Of a DNA stretch of 42,082 nucleotides, positions 1 through 11,300 are shown one piece after another. The DNA is from Phoronis australis (Eukaryota; Phoronida; Phoronidae). Position numbers and translations under genes: made by a program. Below the pieces are notes generated by a model. The model did not search any database and was not told the DNA's origin. It saw only the letters and a list, made by a program, of their open reading frames with translations. The stretch covers positions 1,105,393 through 1,147,474 of the forward strand of contig NMRA01000057.1 in NCBI GenBank assembly GCA_002633005.1, in the 5' to 3' direction. Numbering within the stretch: position 1 is the stretch's first letter; the number at the start of each line of letters is the position of its first letter.

Positions 1-1744
1 TGTCACGATACGAAAATAACTTCAAATGGCAAAGAACTCCAACCCAAGTTTTTTGCGTCACCATAAAGTTGGCACGCGACTTGCAAAAAGTACCATGGGA
101 AGATATCCAATGAAATTTGTAAAATTTGTGTTCCTTAGAGTTTTGCTCATCAACAGGCGTAATTTTCAGTTTGCGTAACTTCCTCAAAAATGGCACCCGG
201 TGACTGGGAAACTCGAGTGAACCACGGCAGATTTTTATGGATATGTTCATATTATGTTTCAGACTAAATTGTCTCCATAGTCATGATTATGAGTTAATTA
301 CACATCAGTGTGTATATATGCATGTTTCGTTCGATGTTATTTTGTGATAAATAACTTTTTTATAGGGAAAATACTATCGCCTGCCTGCATGCGTATGCCC
401 AAGGCGTACAAGACGATGCCTTTTGCCTTAGATTTTGCATACACCCTGCCCTGTAGTAAGCTCATGACGATGTGGAGCAGAGCCACTCGGGTGGTGTGAA
501 ATTTCGAGGTCTATCCCCTACAGTATCTGACTGTAAAAAGACTTAGGCCTAACTTCTACTTTTAAGCAGGTCACCTCCAGAATCTCACCGACTTCAGAGT
601 TGTCAGCCTTGACATTCACTGAAAATAACTAGTTCTCTACTGGCAAATCGAAACAGCTACAGCTAATTTTTACCTCCCGTTTTCATCGTCTTACCTGTTC
701 AAATTGCAATTGCAAAATTTAAGAACAACAACACAGACAAAAAGTAAACATGCGTACAGCAATAATAGCACGCCTCTTTCTGGTGATGGCCGTCAAGATT
801 TGGCCTTCCGGATATGCCCTCTTTTGTCAATATATGGAAGTATGCTGGAGGTTATCGGCAAACATCAAAAGCTCGGTGTTGTTCTCAGTGATATTTGATT
901 AATCGATAACTACTTACAGTATTCGAAAAAACAAAAAAATGAGTTTAATTATGATCTGTACTGACTCTTGTTTATGAAGTGTCCAGCAGCGCATATATAG
1001 CGACCTCTTTCATCAATACCTGATAGAGAAATCAGCGTACCGGGTACGTTGCCGGCCGGGCTATCCCGGCATTGCGGCCAAAATGACATGTACATATTGC
1101 TCGGAAGCATTGTCGAAGAAAAGTTCTTCGGTCGCTTGCAGTTTTATACGCTGCCATTTCAAGAAAGATCCGTCGCCACTAGTTGTCTAACAATGCCTTT
1201 TTAGCATCTGGTTTGGAAAGGAGTTCTAGTTCACTCAAGTGGGGACCAGTGTGTTGATATACCGAGGTATTTATAAACAATATTTTTATGCCTTGCATGC
1301 CAAATGCAACTTCACAATGATGCAGATGACAATACAATTTTATATGTCGACCATAGTCAGGAAATGTTAAGAGAGCTAATGATCTTTGTGAAGCTGGCAA
1401 TTTTAGTTACAGTGGCTGTGTGTGCCTTTTCTGCGGCGCGACGTCGAACACTGCAAAACTCGAGCGCCTCCTGTACAGGGCACTCATTTTCGTAGCATAT
1501 ACTATTGTAAGCCAGCACTGCGTGTATTATAAAGACTAGTTGCCAACCGACTAGAGCGACGTCTTTCATGAAAATGAGGTTTGTAGGACTGGAGTGCGAG
1601 CTACACTGAACTCCTTGCTAGAGAGCAGATCTCCCTACCCTTGAACTGTCTAGAAAGCGCGCGATCTTTCTAGAGGTGTACAAATCGTATCATCACTTGG
1701 CACCTGTGGGATCTCTTTGAGGAAAAAGTGTCTCATTATAATCT
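1..1744. other. intergenic, no gene recognised
   Basis: I see no convincing exon, RNA gene or repeat boundary here. The open frames are all under 75 codons, have no splice-site support and show no recognisable motif. Composition is AT-rich and ordinary for the window. Confidence 0.5.
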
Positions 1745-1749
1745 TAGCA

Positions 1750-2136
1750 ATAAATCTGTGCTACGTGTGAAACAATGTAGAAAAGCCTGTGCGCCAAGGT
1801 TTAAACTCTTTGTCGGTGTACGGCGCTACTAAACTCTGGAACTCTCTTCCCAATGAGTCCAAGTTCATGGATTATAAACTTTTTAAGACTTTTATTAAAT
1901 CTTGGACAGAACCACCGTGCAGGTGCGGTGCATGCAGATTTTAAATCCGGTGTGCATGTTTGCGTGTGTGTATGCCATACTTTCATGATATCTCATCTAC
2001 ATGTGTTTGGTTTTTCATTATTTTATTATTTATTCGTTTTATGTTATTATCTACAGTCGGTGATATTAGCCGTTGGCTAGTGTTTGTCTGTTTTGTCAAA
2101 CTGACTATAAATAAAGAGATTGATTGATTGATTGAG
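1750..2136 (+). mobile_element. 5'-truncated LINE 3' end (CR1/L2-like)
   Basis: The plus frame ending in TAA at 1942-1944 reads VYGATKLWNSLPNES, then a short basic stretch and a C-terminal CRCGAC cysteine motif. The phrase 'a-LWNSLP' is typical of the last residues of reverse transcriptases in CR1/L2-type non-LTR retrotransposons. About 170 bp of 3' UTR follow, containing a small hairpin (TAGCC-GTT-GGCTA) and then ATAAATAAAGAG. The copy ends in a short TTGA microsatellite at 2120-2136. Such a microsatellite tail, rather than poly(A), is characteristic of these clades. It is 5'-truncated: only about the last 45-60 codons remain, and a frame change near 1810 separates the upstream part. The clade is inferred from memory. 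Confidence 0.72.
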
Positions 2137-4073
2137 ATTCGTTACTTTGTGATGATGTCACGATTCCATTTGTGAATTTTGCATGTGACTCCTAGTGGTG
2201 TCGCTAGAGCCCTTAAGCAGTAACTTTCCATAAATATGTTGATAAACGCCAAAGCAGTCCAATATGTTTGGATACTGAACGATTCAGTTTCGTAATTAAC
2301 AAAGTTCGTGTTTCATGGTCACCAATCTGAAATTCAAATTTGGTATTAAGGACAAACACTCTGCTTTTCCAATAGAGTTGAATTTCACACGGAATGAGGT
2401 CAATAATTATAGAGCTTAAGCTACATAATTTGTGGCACATAAAAGTATTTTTAAAGTATTTCTTGAAACATCAGGCTGCGTTGGATTTGTCATTGATAGT
2501 GGCTCAAACTGATGTAAGGCATTACGGATAATTCAGGGGGTTTTATAGACTTCGCCGTTTTCGTCACAAAGAGCAGTGATCGTCGCATTTGTCAAGCGCC
2601 CAACCTTCAATGGCATTATTTTTCAGCATTTTTACCGCAATTTCACAGGCAGCTTCTATTGTTTGAGCCGTATCTATTGGCCATGGCCGAGTCTTTCGTT
2701 TCAAATCGCTCTCTCTCTTTTCCTACCTCCTCCGTTGCAGATAGGCGACTTCAACTGAGAAATACTTTATAATCAAAGAAATTAAACTTTTTCAACTGGG
2801 CTACTGTACTTATTAATCAAAATCTTTAGGCTCTACGTAACGTCTCGCTCTCATCTTGAGGAATGATTGAATGATTGGAATGGCGGGCCAAATGGAACGT
2901 CTCGCTGTATTCTCGCGAAATACGGTCTGTAGTAGGGGTCCGGGCAATAGACAGTGCATTCAAAACTCCTAAGAAGGGAGCGGGGCAGTCCCGAGAGCTT
3001 AAGGATTTTAGTTAGTAAGTACCATAGTCAAGCTGGTCAGTTTTAATTTCTTTGATAATGAACTTTCATGGATGGATAAAGATTTGCGTACAGTTCACGA
3101 GAATTACTTTCTTTGTTTGTCAGTGCGCTATTAATTCCGTGGGTGATTGAACTCGGTGAGTCAGGTCGGAGTGATTTTTTTAGGCGGATTACGTATCATA
3201 ATCATAGAAAAGTAAGATAACCACACTTTTCAAATTTTGCTACCATGAATATCCATGGTTACGTCGAACGACGGGACTTTAATAATTGAAAGAATGTACA
3301 TGAAAATGGAAAAGAACGTCTATGAGTGCCATCGCCTTCTGAAATGGACCCTTATGTTTAATTTCGAAAATGGGAACGAGCGAAAATCTTCAGGTCTTCG
3401 TACGTCAAGGGTCTCAGTATTAACTGATAATACTTTCAGAAAACGGAAAAGGGCGATTCGTTTATCCCACATCCGAGAGGGGTCCCTGGAGAAAGGGAAT
3501 GTTGCACCAGCGTCTAAAAGTTTCTTTCCTGAATTTAAAAGTATGTATTAATATACATATTAAACTTTCTTGGCTGGTACTTGTAAGATGATAAAGAACT
3601 CGTGTCAGGACCATACATACTGCCAGGCATAATGCTTTCTAGCGCTTTCTGGGCTCAACTCTAGTATGCATTGTACATTGAGTTTTTTAAGTAATAAGCA
3701 ATATAAAAAATACTACAGCCGAATTTCAACTCAAAGACTGGAGGCCCGGCCACCGATCAAAAATGCTCTGCCTGGCACTCTAAGAGTAAATTCGGCACGG
3801 GTTCACGGTTGATGAATGTTTTCTATCCTTATTCTACTCTATACCACGTGTTCCATTGGTTCCTTCTCTCAATGTTTCCCCAATCTGGCAGGTAACTTTC
3901 CCTTAACATGTCTGTCATCGCCCAGCTTTCGACCCATACGCCTGCAAATTTTGGCGGCACGAGCACTCCGACACCCCGTGGTTCCTTGTTACCTAGGTAC
4001 CGTGCTGATTGAGTGGGCATGCACTGATAACTGTTTCAAATACATCATGTATTTCGATTTGCCTAAAAAAACA
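2137..4073. other. intergenic, no gene recognised
   Basis: Nothing supportable was found. The longest plus frame (3255-3551, 98 codons) has no homology I recognise, no splice context and no compositional bias, so it is not called. Confidence 0.45.
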
Positions 4074-4078
4074 GTTTC

Positions 4079-4239
4079 CAGGGGTGGATCCTGGATTTGT
4101 GTTAGGGGGGACCAGGGCAGAGTATTAGCGGGATTTTGCCCTTCAGATATTCTTACCCCCAAACTGCCAAATGGAATCTGGGAGAATTTTAGGGGGGGGG
4201 GGGCATAGCCCCGTTAGCCCCCTTCTAAATCCGACACTG
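4079..4239. mobile_element. MITE, hAT-like, copy 1 of CAGNGGYGGAT family
   Basis: This is a 161-bp non-coding element. The left end is CAGGGGTGGATCCTGG and the right end is AAATCCGACACTG, an imperfect terminal inverted repeat starting CAG/ending CTG. The 5-bp sequence GTTTC is directly repeated at 4074-4078 and 4240-4244. A poly-G run and the motif TTTTGCCCTTCAGA are shared with the copies at 6446-6611 and, inverted, at 17497-17646. CAG termini suggest the hAT superfamily. A 5-bp rather than 8-bp target duplication points to the hAT5-type group (recalled, not searched). Confidence 0.75.
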
Positions 4240-4539
4240 GTTTCTTTCACGGATTCCACGCTTGAATTTATACGTTACGCACCAACACACTTCACTCTAA
4301 GCTGAGTCCGCGTACAAGTAAAAAATTATCGCATTCCACATAGCTTCAGTTGTCAACTCGCCTTGCACCAGTAATTTTTTGGCATTAGAATGTCGTTCGG
4401 ATGCCCTTGACTACTTCTCATGTACGATAATACTCCAAGCGTGGTGGTCCTACATGTACATGTATAACTAAATGATGAATATAAGTGCACAATACTGCGC
4501 CAAGATTTAAAAGCACTCGTTGTAATAGACAGTGACCAA

Positions 4540-5092
4540 CCGTACCGTCCCTAGCTGGCAGTAGACACGGAAGCTTTTCGCGAATTATGCCTCACACTGA
4601 TTAAAACATCAAATTAAAGTCACGTTGTTATACTGAGGACCTCTTGCGCACAGAGGGACACTCAAATTAGGAGGCCGTTGATGTCTTTAATTCCTTCCAA
4701 CTCGAACAAATACTCTCGTTATTAAACTTTTTCTTTGAGCTCTCCTTCGTTTTCAGTGAGGTAACTTGCCATGTTTACACTGCGCGCCCTCCTATTTTTA
4801 CCGCGCCCGCCAGGAGCATGCGCACTGTTAAAAATCATAGCAACCGATCGCTGGATCTGAACAGGACTGCTCAAAGAAAAAGTTTGATAACGGGAGTATT
4901 TGTTCGAGTTGGAAGGAATTAAAGACACCGAAGGCTTCCTAAAGTATCCTTCTCGCAAAAAACTTATAACAACGTGACTTAGACGTTTTAATCAGTGTGA
5001 GGCATAATTCGCCGAGAAACTTTCGGCGTATGAAGCTCGCATGATAGGAGCTTTAGTCGCCGTCTCTACAACCAGCTAGAGACGATGCTCAC
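4540..5092. repeat. long inverted repeat (foldback element)
   Basis: The left arm (about 4540-4745) and right arm (about 4860-5092) are reverse complements over nearly 200 bp. Shared blocks include GAATTATGCCTCACACTGAT, GTCACGTTGTTATA and TCCAACTCGAACAAATACTC. The roughly 115-bp centre is unpaired and GC-richer. No open frame spans it. It resembles a foldback or MITE-type element. Outer ends are approximate and I found no clear target-site duplication. Confidence 0.78.
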
Positions 5093-5139
5093 CGTCTAAA
5101 TTCAGAATGGCACGCTGTAGGCTAAGGACGTACGTTGCT

Positions 5140-5169
5140 TTCACACACAAATTTGTGTGTGTGTGTGTG
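5140..5169. repeat. CACACAAATTTGTG hairpin plus (TG)n
   Basis: A short palindrome, CACACAAATTTGTGTG, continues into a (TG) dinucleotide run. It is a simple-sequence tract with no gene context. Confidence 0.7.
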
Positions 5170-5295
5170 GGACATCATTGCGCATGCATTAGCTTGCACG
5201 GTCGTCATTGCGGCAGTGGTGCGGGAATGAGCCGGGAACGTATTGTGATTGTTTTAGTTGATGCCTTAATCACAGAGCACGAACCTGTGAAATGC

Positions 5296-5445
5296 TGGCC
5301 GGAAGTATTCCTCAAATCCCAACCGTTCCAGAATGCAGAAGGTTGACCAAGACCCTACTTGTACCACTGACGTCACAGGGATGCTGGCGCCCCTATTGTG
5401 TAGGTCAGGAAAATTCACGAGCCGAGTTCATGAACATTGGCCTGC
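5296..5445 (+). repeat. dispersed repeat, copy 1 (inverted at 7440-7600)
   Basis: This block matches the reverse complement of 7440-7600. It includes GACCAAGACCC...TTGTACC, the palindrome TGACGTCA and the phrase CCGAGTTCATGAAC in the same order. The two copies lie in opposite orientation about 2 kb apart. No coding potential is evident. The octamer TGACGTCA equals the CREB/ATF consensus, but within a repeat it proves no regulation. Confidence 0.65.
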
Positions 5446-6131
5446 CACTTACTATTAACAAGGAATGTAGTTCGCAAACTCCTTGCTATTAATGGATGTC
5501 AATTAAGCAGCATCAGACGATCGAGTCGCAGATATTTGTAACAAATAATGCTTTTTATCCCACACGCGTTGAATCAGTAAAGGGAAATACGGCCATGTAT
5601 ATGTTTTCCGCATTCACCTCCCGCACTACTTCAACGGCGAAAGTTTAAAAGGTAGGTCAATGTCTATATAGGTGGTTCGATCATCAAACTTTCGGAAAAT
5701 AGTTTAAAGTAATGCAATTGCAAAATTGTGAGTAACACTTAGCATGCAATCAGGTCTCAGTCGTAACATCCAGAACAGGGACTGTTAATTACCGGGTGTA
5801 TGACAGTTGTGTCACAGTTTTCAATTGCTAATAATAGGTCGTCTGCAACTCAGGCGCGGATTTCTCGGTAACTGCAACGTGAAATATTGTTGTTACTTAA
5901 CTATTTTCGGGAAATGTTACCAGTTACCGTTGCTTTCATCTTTGTTATCTCTTTTCAAGTAGAAATCGTTACATTTAAAACTGTTTCTTTACTAGAGTAA
6001 ACTTGCAACCTAACGCGCAAGTACAAAGATATAGGATGCGAACCAACGCGTGAATGGTCTGAGTGAAGTATTTGAAAAAATTGCCATAAAAATGAAGGAA
6101 ACTTAGGAATTTGATGCGTATGGGATAAACG

Positions 6132-6259
6132 TACCGAGAGTGGCGTAGATGAAGTAATATCCCACTCGACATTATTCCGCGTATCTAGACCGAAGGTCGA
6201 GGTGGAGGCCGTGGATTAATGTCTCGTGGGATATTACTTCATCTACGCCACTCTCGGTA
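6132..6259. repeat. hairpin element with perfect 34-bp arms
   Basis: Positions 6132-6165 and 6226-6259 are exact reverse complements (34 of 34). The pairing continues imperfectly inward through 6178 and 6213 (three mismatches in the next 13). A loop of about 34 bp remains, itself containing GACC-GAA-GGTC. No open frame runs across it. The arms match far better than those of other inverted repeats here, suggesting a recent insertion or gene conversion. It could be a small MITE; I saw no target-site duplication. Confidence 0.8.
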
Positions 6260-6445
6260 TGTTTTGTGTATATGTTGCGCCCTTCATCAATCCTGAAAAG
6301 TTCAGAATTAAGAACATATTTGTGATATGTTACTTATAGTGAATTCTGAGGTTGTAAGAATAATTTTGCTCAGTTTCTTAATTCTTGCGTCCGCATGTTG
6401 TTGGGGTAGGTTACGAGTATGCAGCAGTTGTGTTTACGTTTCATC

Positions 6446-6611
6446 CAGGGGTGGATCTAGGATTTTGAGTTGGGAGAGCAGAGCACGAGCCGAGTATTAG
6501 CCAGAATTTTGCCCGTCAGACACTCGCACCCCCGAACTAGTGCCAAATGTAATCTAAGAGAATTCTAGGAGGGGGCATGGCCCCCTTGGCCCCCCTCTAA
6601 ATCCGCCACAG
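6446..6611. mobile_element. MITE, hAT-like, copy 2 of CAGNGGYGGAT family
   Basis: A 166-bp relative of the 4079-4239 element: left end CAGGGGTGGATCTAGG, right end AAATCCGCCACAG. It is flanked by the 5-bp direct repeat TCATC (6441-6445 and 6612-6616). The interior phrases GAGTATTAGCC, TTTTGCCCGTCAGACAC and GGCCCCCCTCTAAATCCG match the other copies. Confidence 0.75.
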
Positions 6612-8231
6612 TCATCTTCCCGTTTGATTTACGACAGTCAAGGCGTCCGCCTTCTGTGAGTGTGCCTGAACATTCGGTTATTTCAACTTTTGCATTTTCT
6701 GTTTAAGTTTGAAAGTTAATCATAAATTAGCGTACGCCGACTGGAGCGTTTTTGGTTAACGAAATCGACTAACATACATGTATTTGCCAAAGATACGCCT
6801 ACATATTCATAAATTGTTCCACTGAACTCAGATAGACTGTCTGAGCATTGAAGAACAGCATATAGTCTGTGGCCTGGCACAGATGGTGTCATCACCCTGG
6901 GTCGAGTTACCAGTTGTGTAAACATACTGGGCACTATTGTCCTAATCGGATCTACTCTTGTGAAGTGAGGTCAGTCAGAGCCTGATTGCAATTATGACTA
7001 ACTGCTAATATCCATTTCAATACATAATATCAATATCAGTCGGAACATAATTTCACAGAATGTTTCTAATGAATTACGAAACCACAGATGTACTCGGGCA
7101 TATTTTTCTAAACCCACAGCACTTTTTAGCACGCCATTCTTGCCTGATTTTCTTAGTAGACGAAAATATTTTGATTAATCGGTGCGAAAAAGTTTGTTTA
7201 GCACTTGATGTAGTAAATAGTGTTCTGCGATTCACTGGCATAGACAGAACTATTCACAAAAGTCGGTCGAAAACTCTGTAGTTTCATGGGGCCCCGGGCT
7301 TTAGCCAAATCTTCACAACACCTAACTAGTGTCTGATAATCATTAATATGAGAATTACAATTATCTACATATTATGTATCATTCTTCCGGACATTATGTT
7401 TCTATAAAAAACAATCACTTAACGTTCTACATTACAAATCTGCTCTGCCAGGCTCCGTTGCAAGGCTTCCCACTTCCTGGTTCATGAACTCGGTTGGTGA
7501 AATTATCATGCTGTGACGTCAGCGGTACAAAAGGGTCTCGGTCACCATTCTGCAATCGGGATGCCCAGACGGTAGTTTTCCCCCAAGCGGAATGTCGTGT
7601 TAATCAATTAATGAGAAGTTAGATTCATCCACTGGCACTTGCTAGTAGCACTGGAAAAGTGTTAATTTAAATCCACCTGGTTTTGATTGTTCGGAACTCT
7701 GTGCTCTGTCTTCGAGGGCAATGTTCTATCAAAAAGTCTGCTGTCTAACCTTTACGTGTAGTGATGTGTTGCGGACGTCTTCATCCGACAGAGAAGTCTT
7801 GTGATGAGAGGACAAAAAACGCCACCATTCCGAAATGGTCGTCCATCCCATATCCAAATCATGCAGACATCAGTATGCTTATAAGCAAAGATTTTATAGT
7901 TACCTATGTAGTATCTTTGTTATCGGTATGCTTTTCCCATATATATTCGTTAACACTAAGCTTCAAGCAAAGCCACAGATAACATAAAACAGCTGGTGAA
8001 TAGTCCAACTCAAAAGTATTTTTGGCTGGAAGCAGGTGCGTAGACAACACGCGGGATTTCACGAATTACATAGTTTTGGTCCCATTAGTTTTCCATAAGA
8101 TTAGATTGAATTGCTATCTTCATTGACACCCCCTCCCCCCCCCCTCCAGGCTAATTAATCTGCTAGGGCAATTCTGTCAAGGCGCGTTAATCATAAATAG
8201 CACTTGAAAATACATTCAGTTCTGGTATTCA
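6612..8231. other. intergenic; holds inverted repeat copy only
   Basis: No gene was found. The only structured part is the dispersed-repeat copy at 7440-7600. A C-rich tract lies near 8129-8148, just downstream of the transporter gene's stop codon (gene on the minus strand). Confidence 0.45.
7440..7600 (-). repeat. dispersed repeat, copy 2 (inverted)
   Basis: The reverse complement reads GACCGAGACCC...TTGTACC, TGACGTCA and CCGAGTTCATGAAC in the order seen at 5345-5430. It is the inverted partner of the 5296-5445 copy, diverged by substitutions and small indels. Confidence 0.65.
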
Positions 8232-11200
8232 TCAAAACACAGTTTCTGGCGTCTGGTGTGGACTTACTGACTTTTTTCTCAACTCGTATTTTTTCTTCTT
8301 CGCAGCTTTTGAGTCAGGCCCATGTCTGCTTCCATGGCGACTCGCGAACATTTGCAACATAACCATGCTCACTAAAACAAACAACGCAAAAGCCAAGCTG
8401 AAGTACATAACATAGTACGGACTTTTCTGAAACAAGTGACCGATCAGCCAGTCGAATCCAAATTTAAAAAGGACAGGGAATATCCCAATCCACGCAGAGA
8501 AGGATGCGGTAATGGTGATGTAACGATTTGCCCAGGACAGACCTGAAGGCCAGTTAGGACCAGTAGTAAAACCGTAGACGCAAGCAAAGATCCAAAGATG
8601 GATCTGTGTGGGTAGCGCAAAGCTCAGGCAAGCGGTTGAGGCCACCACGAGCGTTAAACTGATAAACACTAGAATTTGAATTGGCACGCACAATGAGATG
8701 ACCCCAACTAAAAGGCGACCAAGTGTGTAGAAGAGATTAAACAATGAATCCAAAAGCGCAGCATCTTGCTTGGAAAATTTCAACTCGCTTTCAATGGCGA
8801 AAGAGAAAAGAAAGTATCGCACCGGGCCCTCATTTCCGTTTAGACCAACGTAATAAGACGTCATGCCAACTAGCATTATGACACCGAACGGTATGTCACC
8901 ATCAGCCCAATTTCCTGGAGAAAAGAAAGACATGCAGTTCTTCTGATTGGATATTAAGCTGTCGGTGCGTTCACTTGCGAGAGCGATTGTTTTTGGTGGA
9001 CCAACTAGCTGTAAAACAACAAAAGTCAAAGCACAAAAACTCCCGTATCCTCCTAATATGGCGTATGGTATTTCTATCTGTGATTCGAACTCATTTTCGC
9101 TTTGTAACAGATGAGTATAAGCTGTAGCATTTCCAGTGCCATTCGCAACAACGCCATCTGTTGCATCTGGGGACAGAAACGATCTCGCTACGAGAGGACA
9201 AATGAATGCTCCGATTCCAAAGCCAACATGCATAAAATGCATCGGTCCACTTGCGTGAGCTCCCCACAAATTTGCTATCATGTAATTACCAACTGAAAGA
9301 AAAAATGGAGAAAAGTGACACCTTAGTTCACGTGCACAATTTCTAGCAACGAGCGCATTAAACTGAGACATTGTCATACATGTAGGGGTGTATAACAGCC
9401 ATAAATGTCCACAGGCACTGGTACCGCTTTAGTGCACATGTTGCGGAGTCAACATGAACATGCAATAAACAGTAGATCATTATTATACAATCTTCATACA
9501 CGTGGATCATTGTTATACACTATCCATACATAAAACATTCGTTGATAGACTGACGTATGCACGTACTTACTTGCGTTTTGAAGAGCAAATCCACAGAAAA
9601 AGAAAACGTTGGTTATCCCGTATTCAAAGAGAGATCGAGTCCACGGAAACAAGACACACGTGCCGGAAGTTAGCAGAAGAGATGCACTCATCACGATATC
9701 TTGCCTTGAAATAAATATACATGAATTTACCAGATCAAGAAATTACAAGCTGTAAATGCTCATTGCGGAACGTAGTCGTAAAGATTTGAGCATCTTTCAA
9801 CTGTGCAAAATCGTTTACAGTTATTGGACACTGTTGGAACGGTGCCTTACAACTGTCACACAACAAGCATTCTAGATGTAGCTTAAGTTGAGTCCTAGAG
9901 CCTAGCATAGACGCAATATCGTCCTACTAAACTATACGTTGGATGCACAACAGACGTCGTTTTAATAGGCTTATCGTGCTACTCGCGTACGGTTGCGCGA
10001 TTCCAGGGTTGTTCTGCTAAATCTTTTTTTTTTCTCGCAACTCGTTATATATTTTGTACATGTATTTGAAGTTCCCCAGAATATAGATAAGGTATTGGAC
10101 TAGACACTTGAAATATTGTAAAAATGGCTATTTCTTTAATAAGGTTTGAGACAACCTTAAGGGCAATAGGCGTGCGATATGTTTCCCATTGTTGCTAACA
10201 TATTTTTGACCACATCATATGCCCTGTTGACTTCCTAAGGCGGTTGTGCGAGAATTTAGCCGTTCATAGGCCATTCATTTGATAAGTTCGCGGACAAGTT
10301 GATAATTTTTGTCTATGATTTAAGTCTAATATGACATACTTCTCAAAAAAACTTCATAAATGGACGGCCGCATGAATGCCGGGCGAACATTGAATTAACT
10401 ACGTAAGGTTTTATAGACTATTATGGGTCTATTACAAACCTTGCATGTACACCGTACATACATTGTATGATGACTCAACCGTATAACTGAGTACGCATCA
10501 AGTTGTCCTTGGTGGACTTATATGCCGTTCGTAAGAAGGACTTTCCAACGGATATTAGGGTGGCGTTTGTGTGAAAAGCAATCGTGAGGTGACCGTTTTG
10601 ACTCCTTCCAGTGGTGTTAACACACGGCCGTGTTCTGTAAGCTGGGCACTCGCAAGAAAAGCTAGTGTGATTATTACTTCTTGCACGACGATATCTCACG
10701 AAGTCTTGCACGACCTTGCGTATTAGCACTTATTGCGTCTACGCATTGCAGTCCGACACTTCTTATCGTTCAGGGACCGCGATATCTAATATTTGTACCG
10801 GAAATCAACCTGGAAATCATTAACATTTTCTATTCTACTTTCGTGCGAACACAACAATTAACAATGTCCGCTCAAGTACATTACAGTTTATGCTGTTGAG
10901 GTTCTAGTCCAAGTTCGCGCTTGATGACCCTTAGCTTCGAATGATAAATGCGAATAAAAACTCGAAATTTCGAGTTCAGACTCGAACTTCCAGCATCAAT
11001 GCTGAGGTCATCAAGTGCAAGCTAAGACTAGACACCCATCCACATTAACCATAATGTACTCGAGCACAGCATAACAGACATGTAATTTGTAAATGATCCA
11101 ATAAAACTATTAGTACAATTTTCATAAAGCACAAAGATCGCCTACCATTTAGAAAATTTGTCGCAAATCATTGCAACTGCAAACCCCACTATGGAAATCA

Positions 11201-11300
11201 GAGGTCCGAACGATCCCGCCTGAGTTATCGTCTCGTAGTTAGCCCCTATTCTAGGAAGCATATCTGGTATCGTTACGGATATAATCGTCGCAGCCAATCC
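8232..11300 (-). CDS. MFS transporter, MFSD4/NaGLT1-like (5'-partial)
   Basis: Three exons join in phase: 11146-11300 (155 nt), 9571-9704 (134 nt) and 8232-9292 (1061 nt, stop at 8232). Acceptors are TTCCAG, TTTCAAG and TCTTTCAG; donors are GTAGGC and GTAAGT. The junction codons are TG|G (Trp) and A|TT (Ile). Exon 1 encodes a transmembrane helix (GLAATIISVTIPDML). Exon 2 encodes two hydrophobic segments. Exon 3 starts with NLWGAHASGPMHFMHVGFG, the Trp-Gly plus 'alHf-fg-GA' pattern of MFSD4/sodium-dependent glucose transporter 1 proteins. It continues with a loop bearing two N-glycosylation sequons (NGT, NAT) and about eight hydrophobic helices, including GRLLVG. It ends in a lysine-rich cytosolic tail (KAAKKKKYELRKK). 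It is probably a plasma-membrane sugar or small-solute carrier; the substrate cannot be read from sequence. The start of helix 1 and the initiator lie on unidentified upstream exons. No lesions were seen. An ATG at 9377 lies in the intron before exon 3 and is not a credible start. Confidence 0.82.
9705..11145. other. intron of the MFS gene
   Basis: This is the intron between the 134-nt and 155-nt exons of the minus-strand transporter. It contains a hairpin repeat at 10901-11034 and no other supportable feature. Confidence 0.7.
10901..11034. repeat. imperfect hairpin (MITE-like) in MFS intron
   Basis: The left arm (CTAGTCC...CGCTTGATGACC) and right arm (GGTCATCAAGTGC...GACTAG) are inverted with small gaps. 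They surround a perfect palindrome, CTCGAAATTTCGAG, at 10961-10974. No coding potential and no clear target duplication were seen. Confidence 0.6.
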
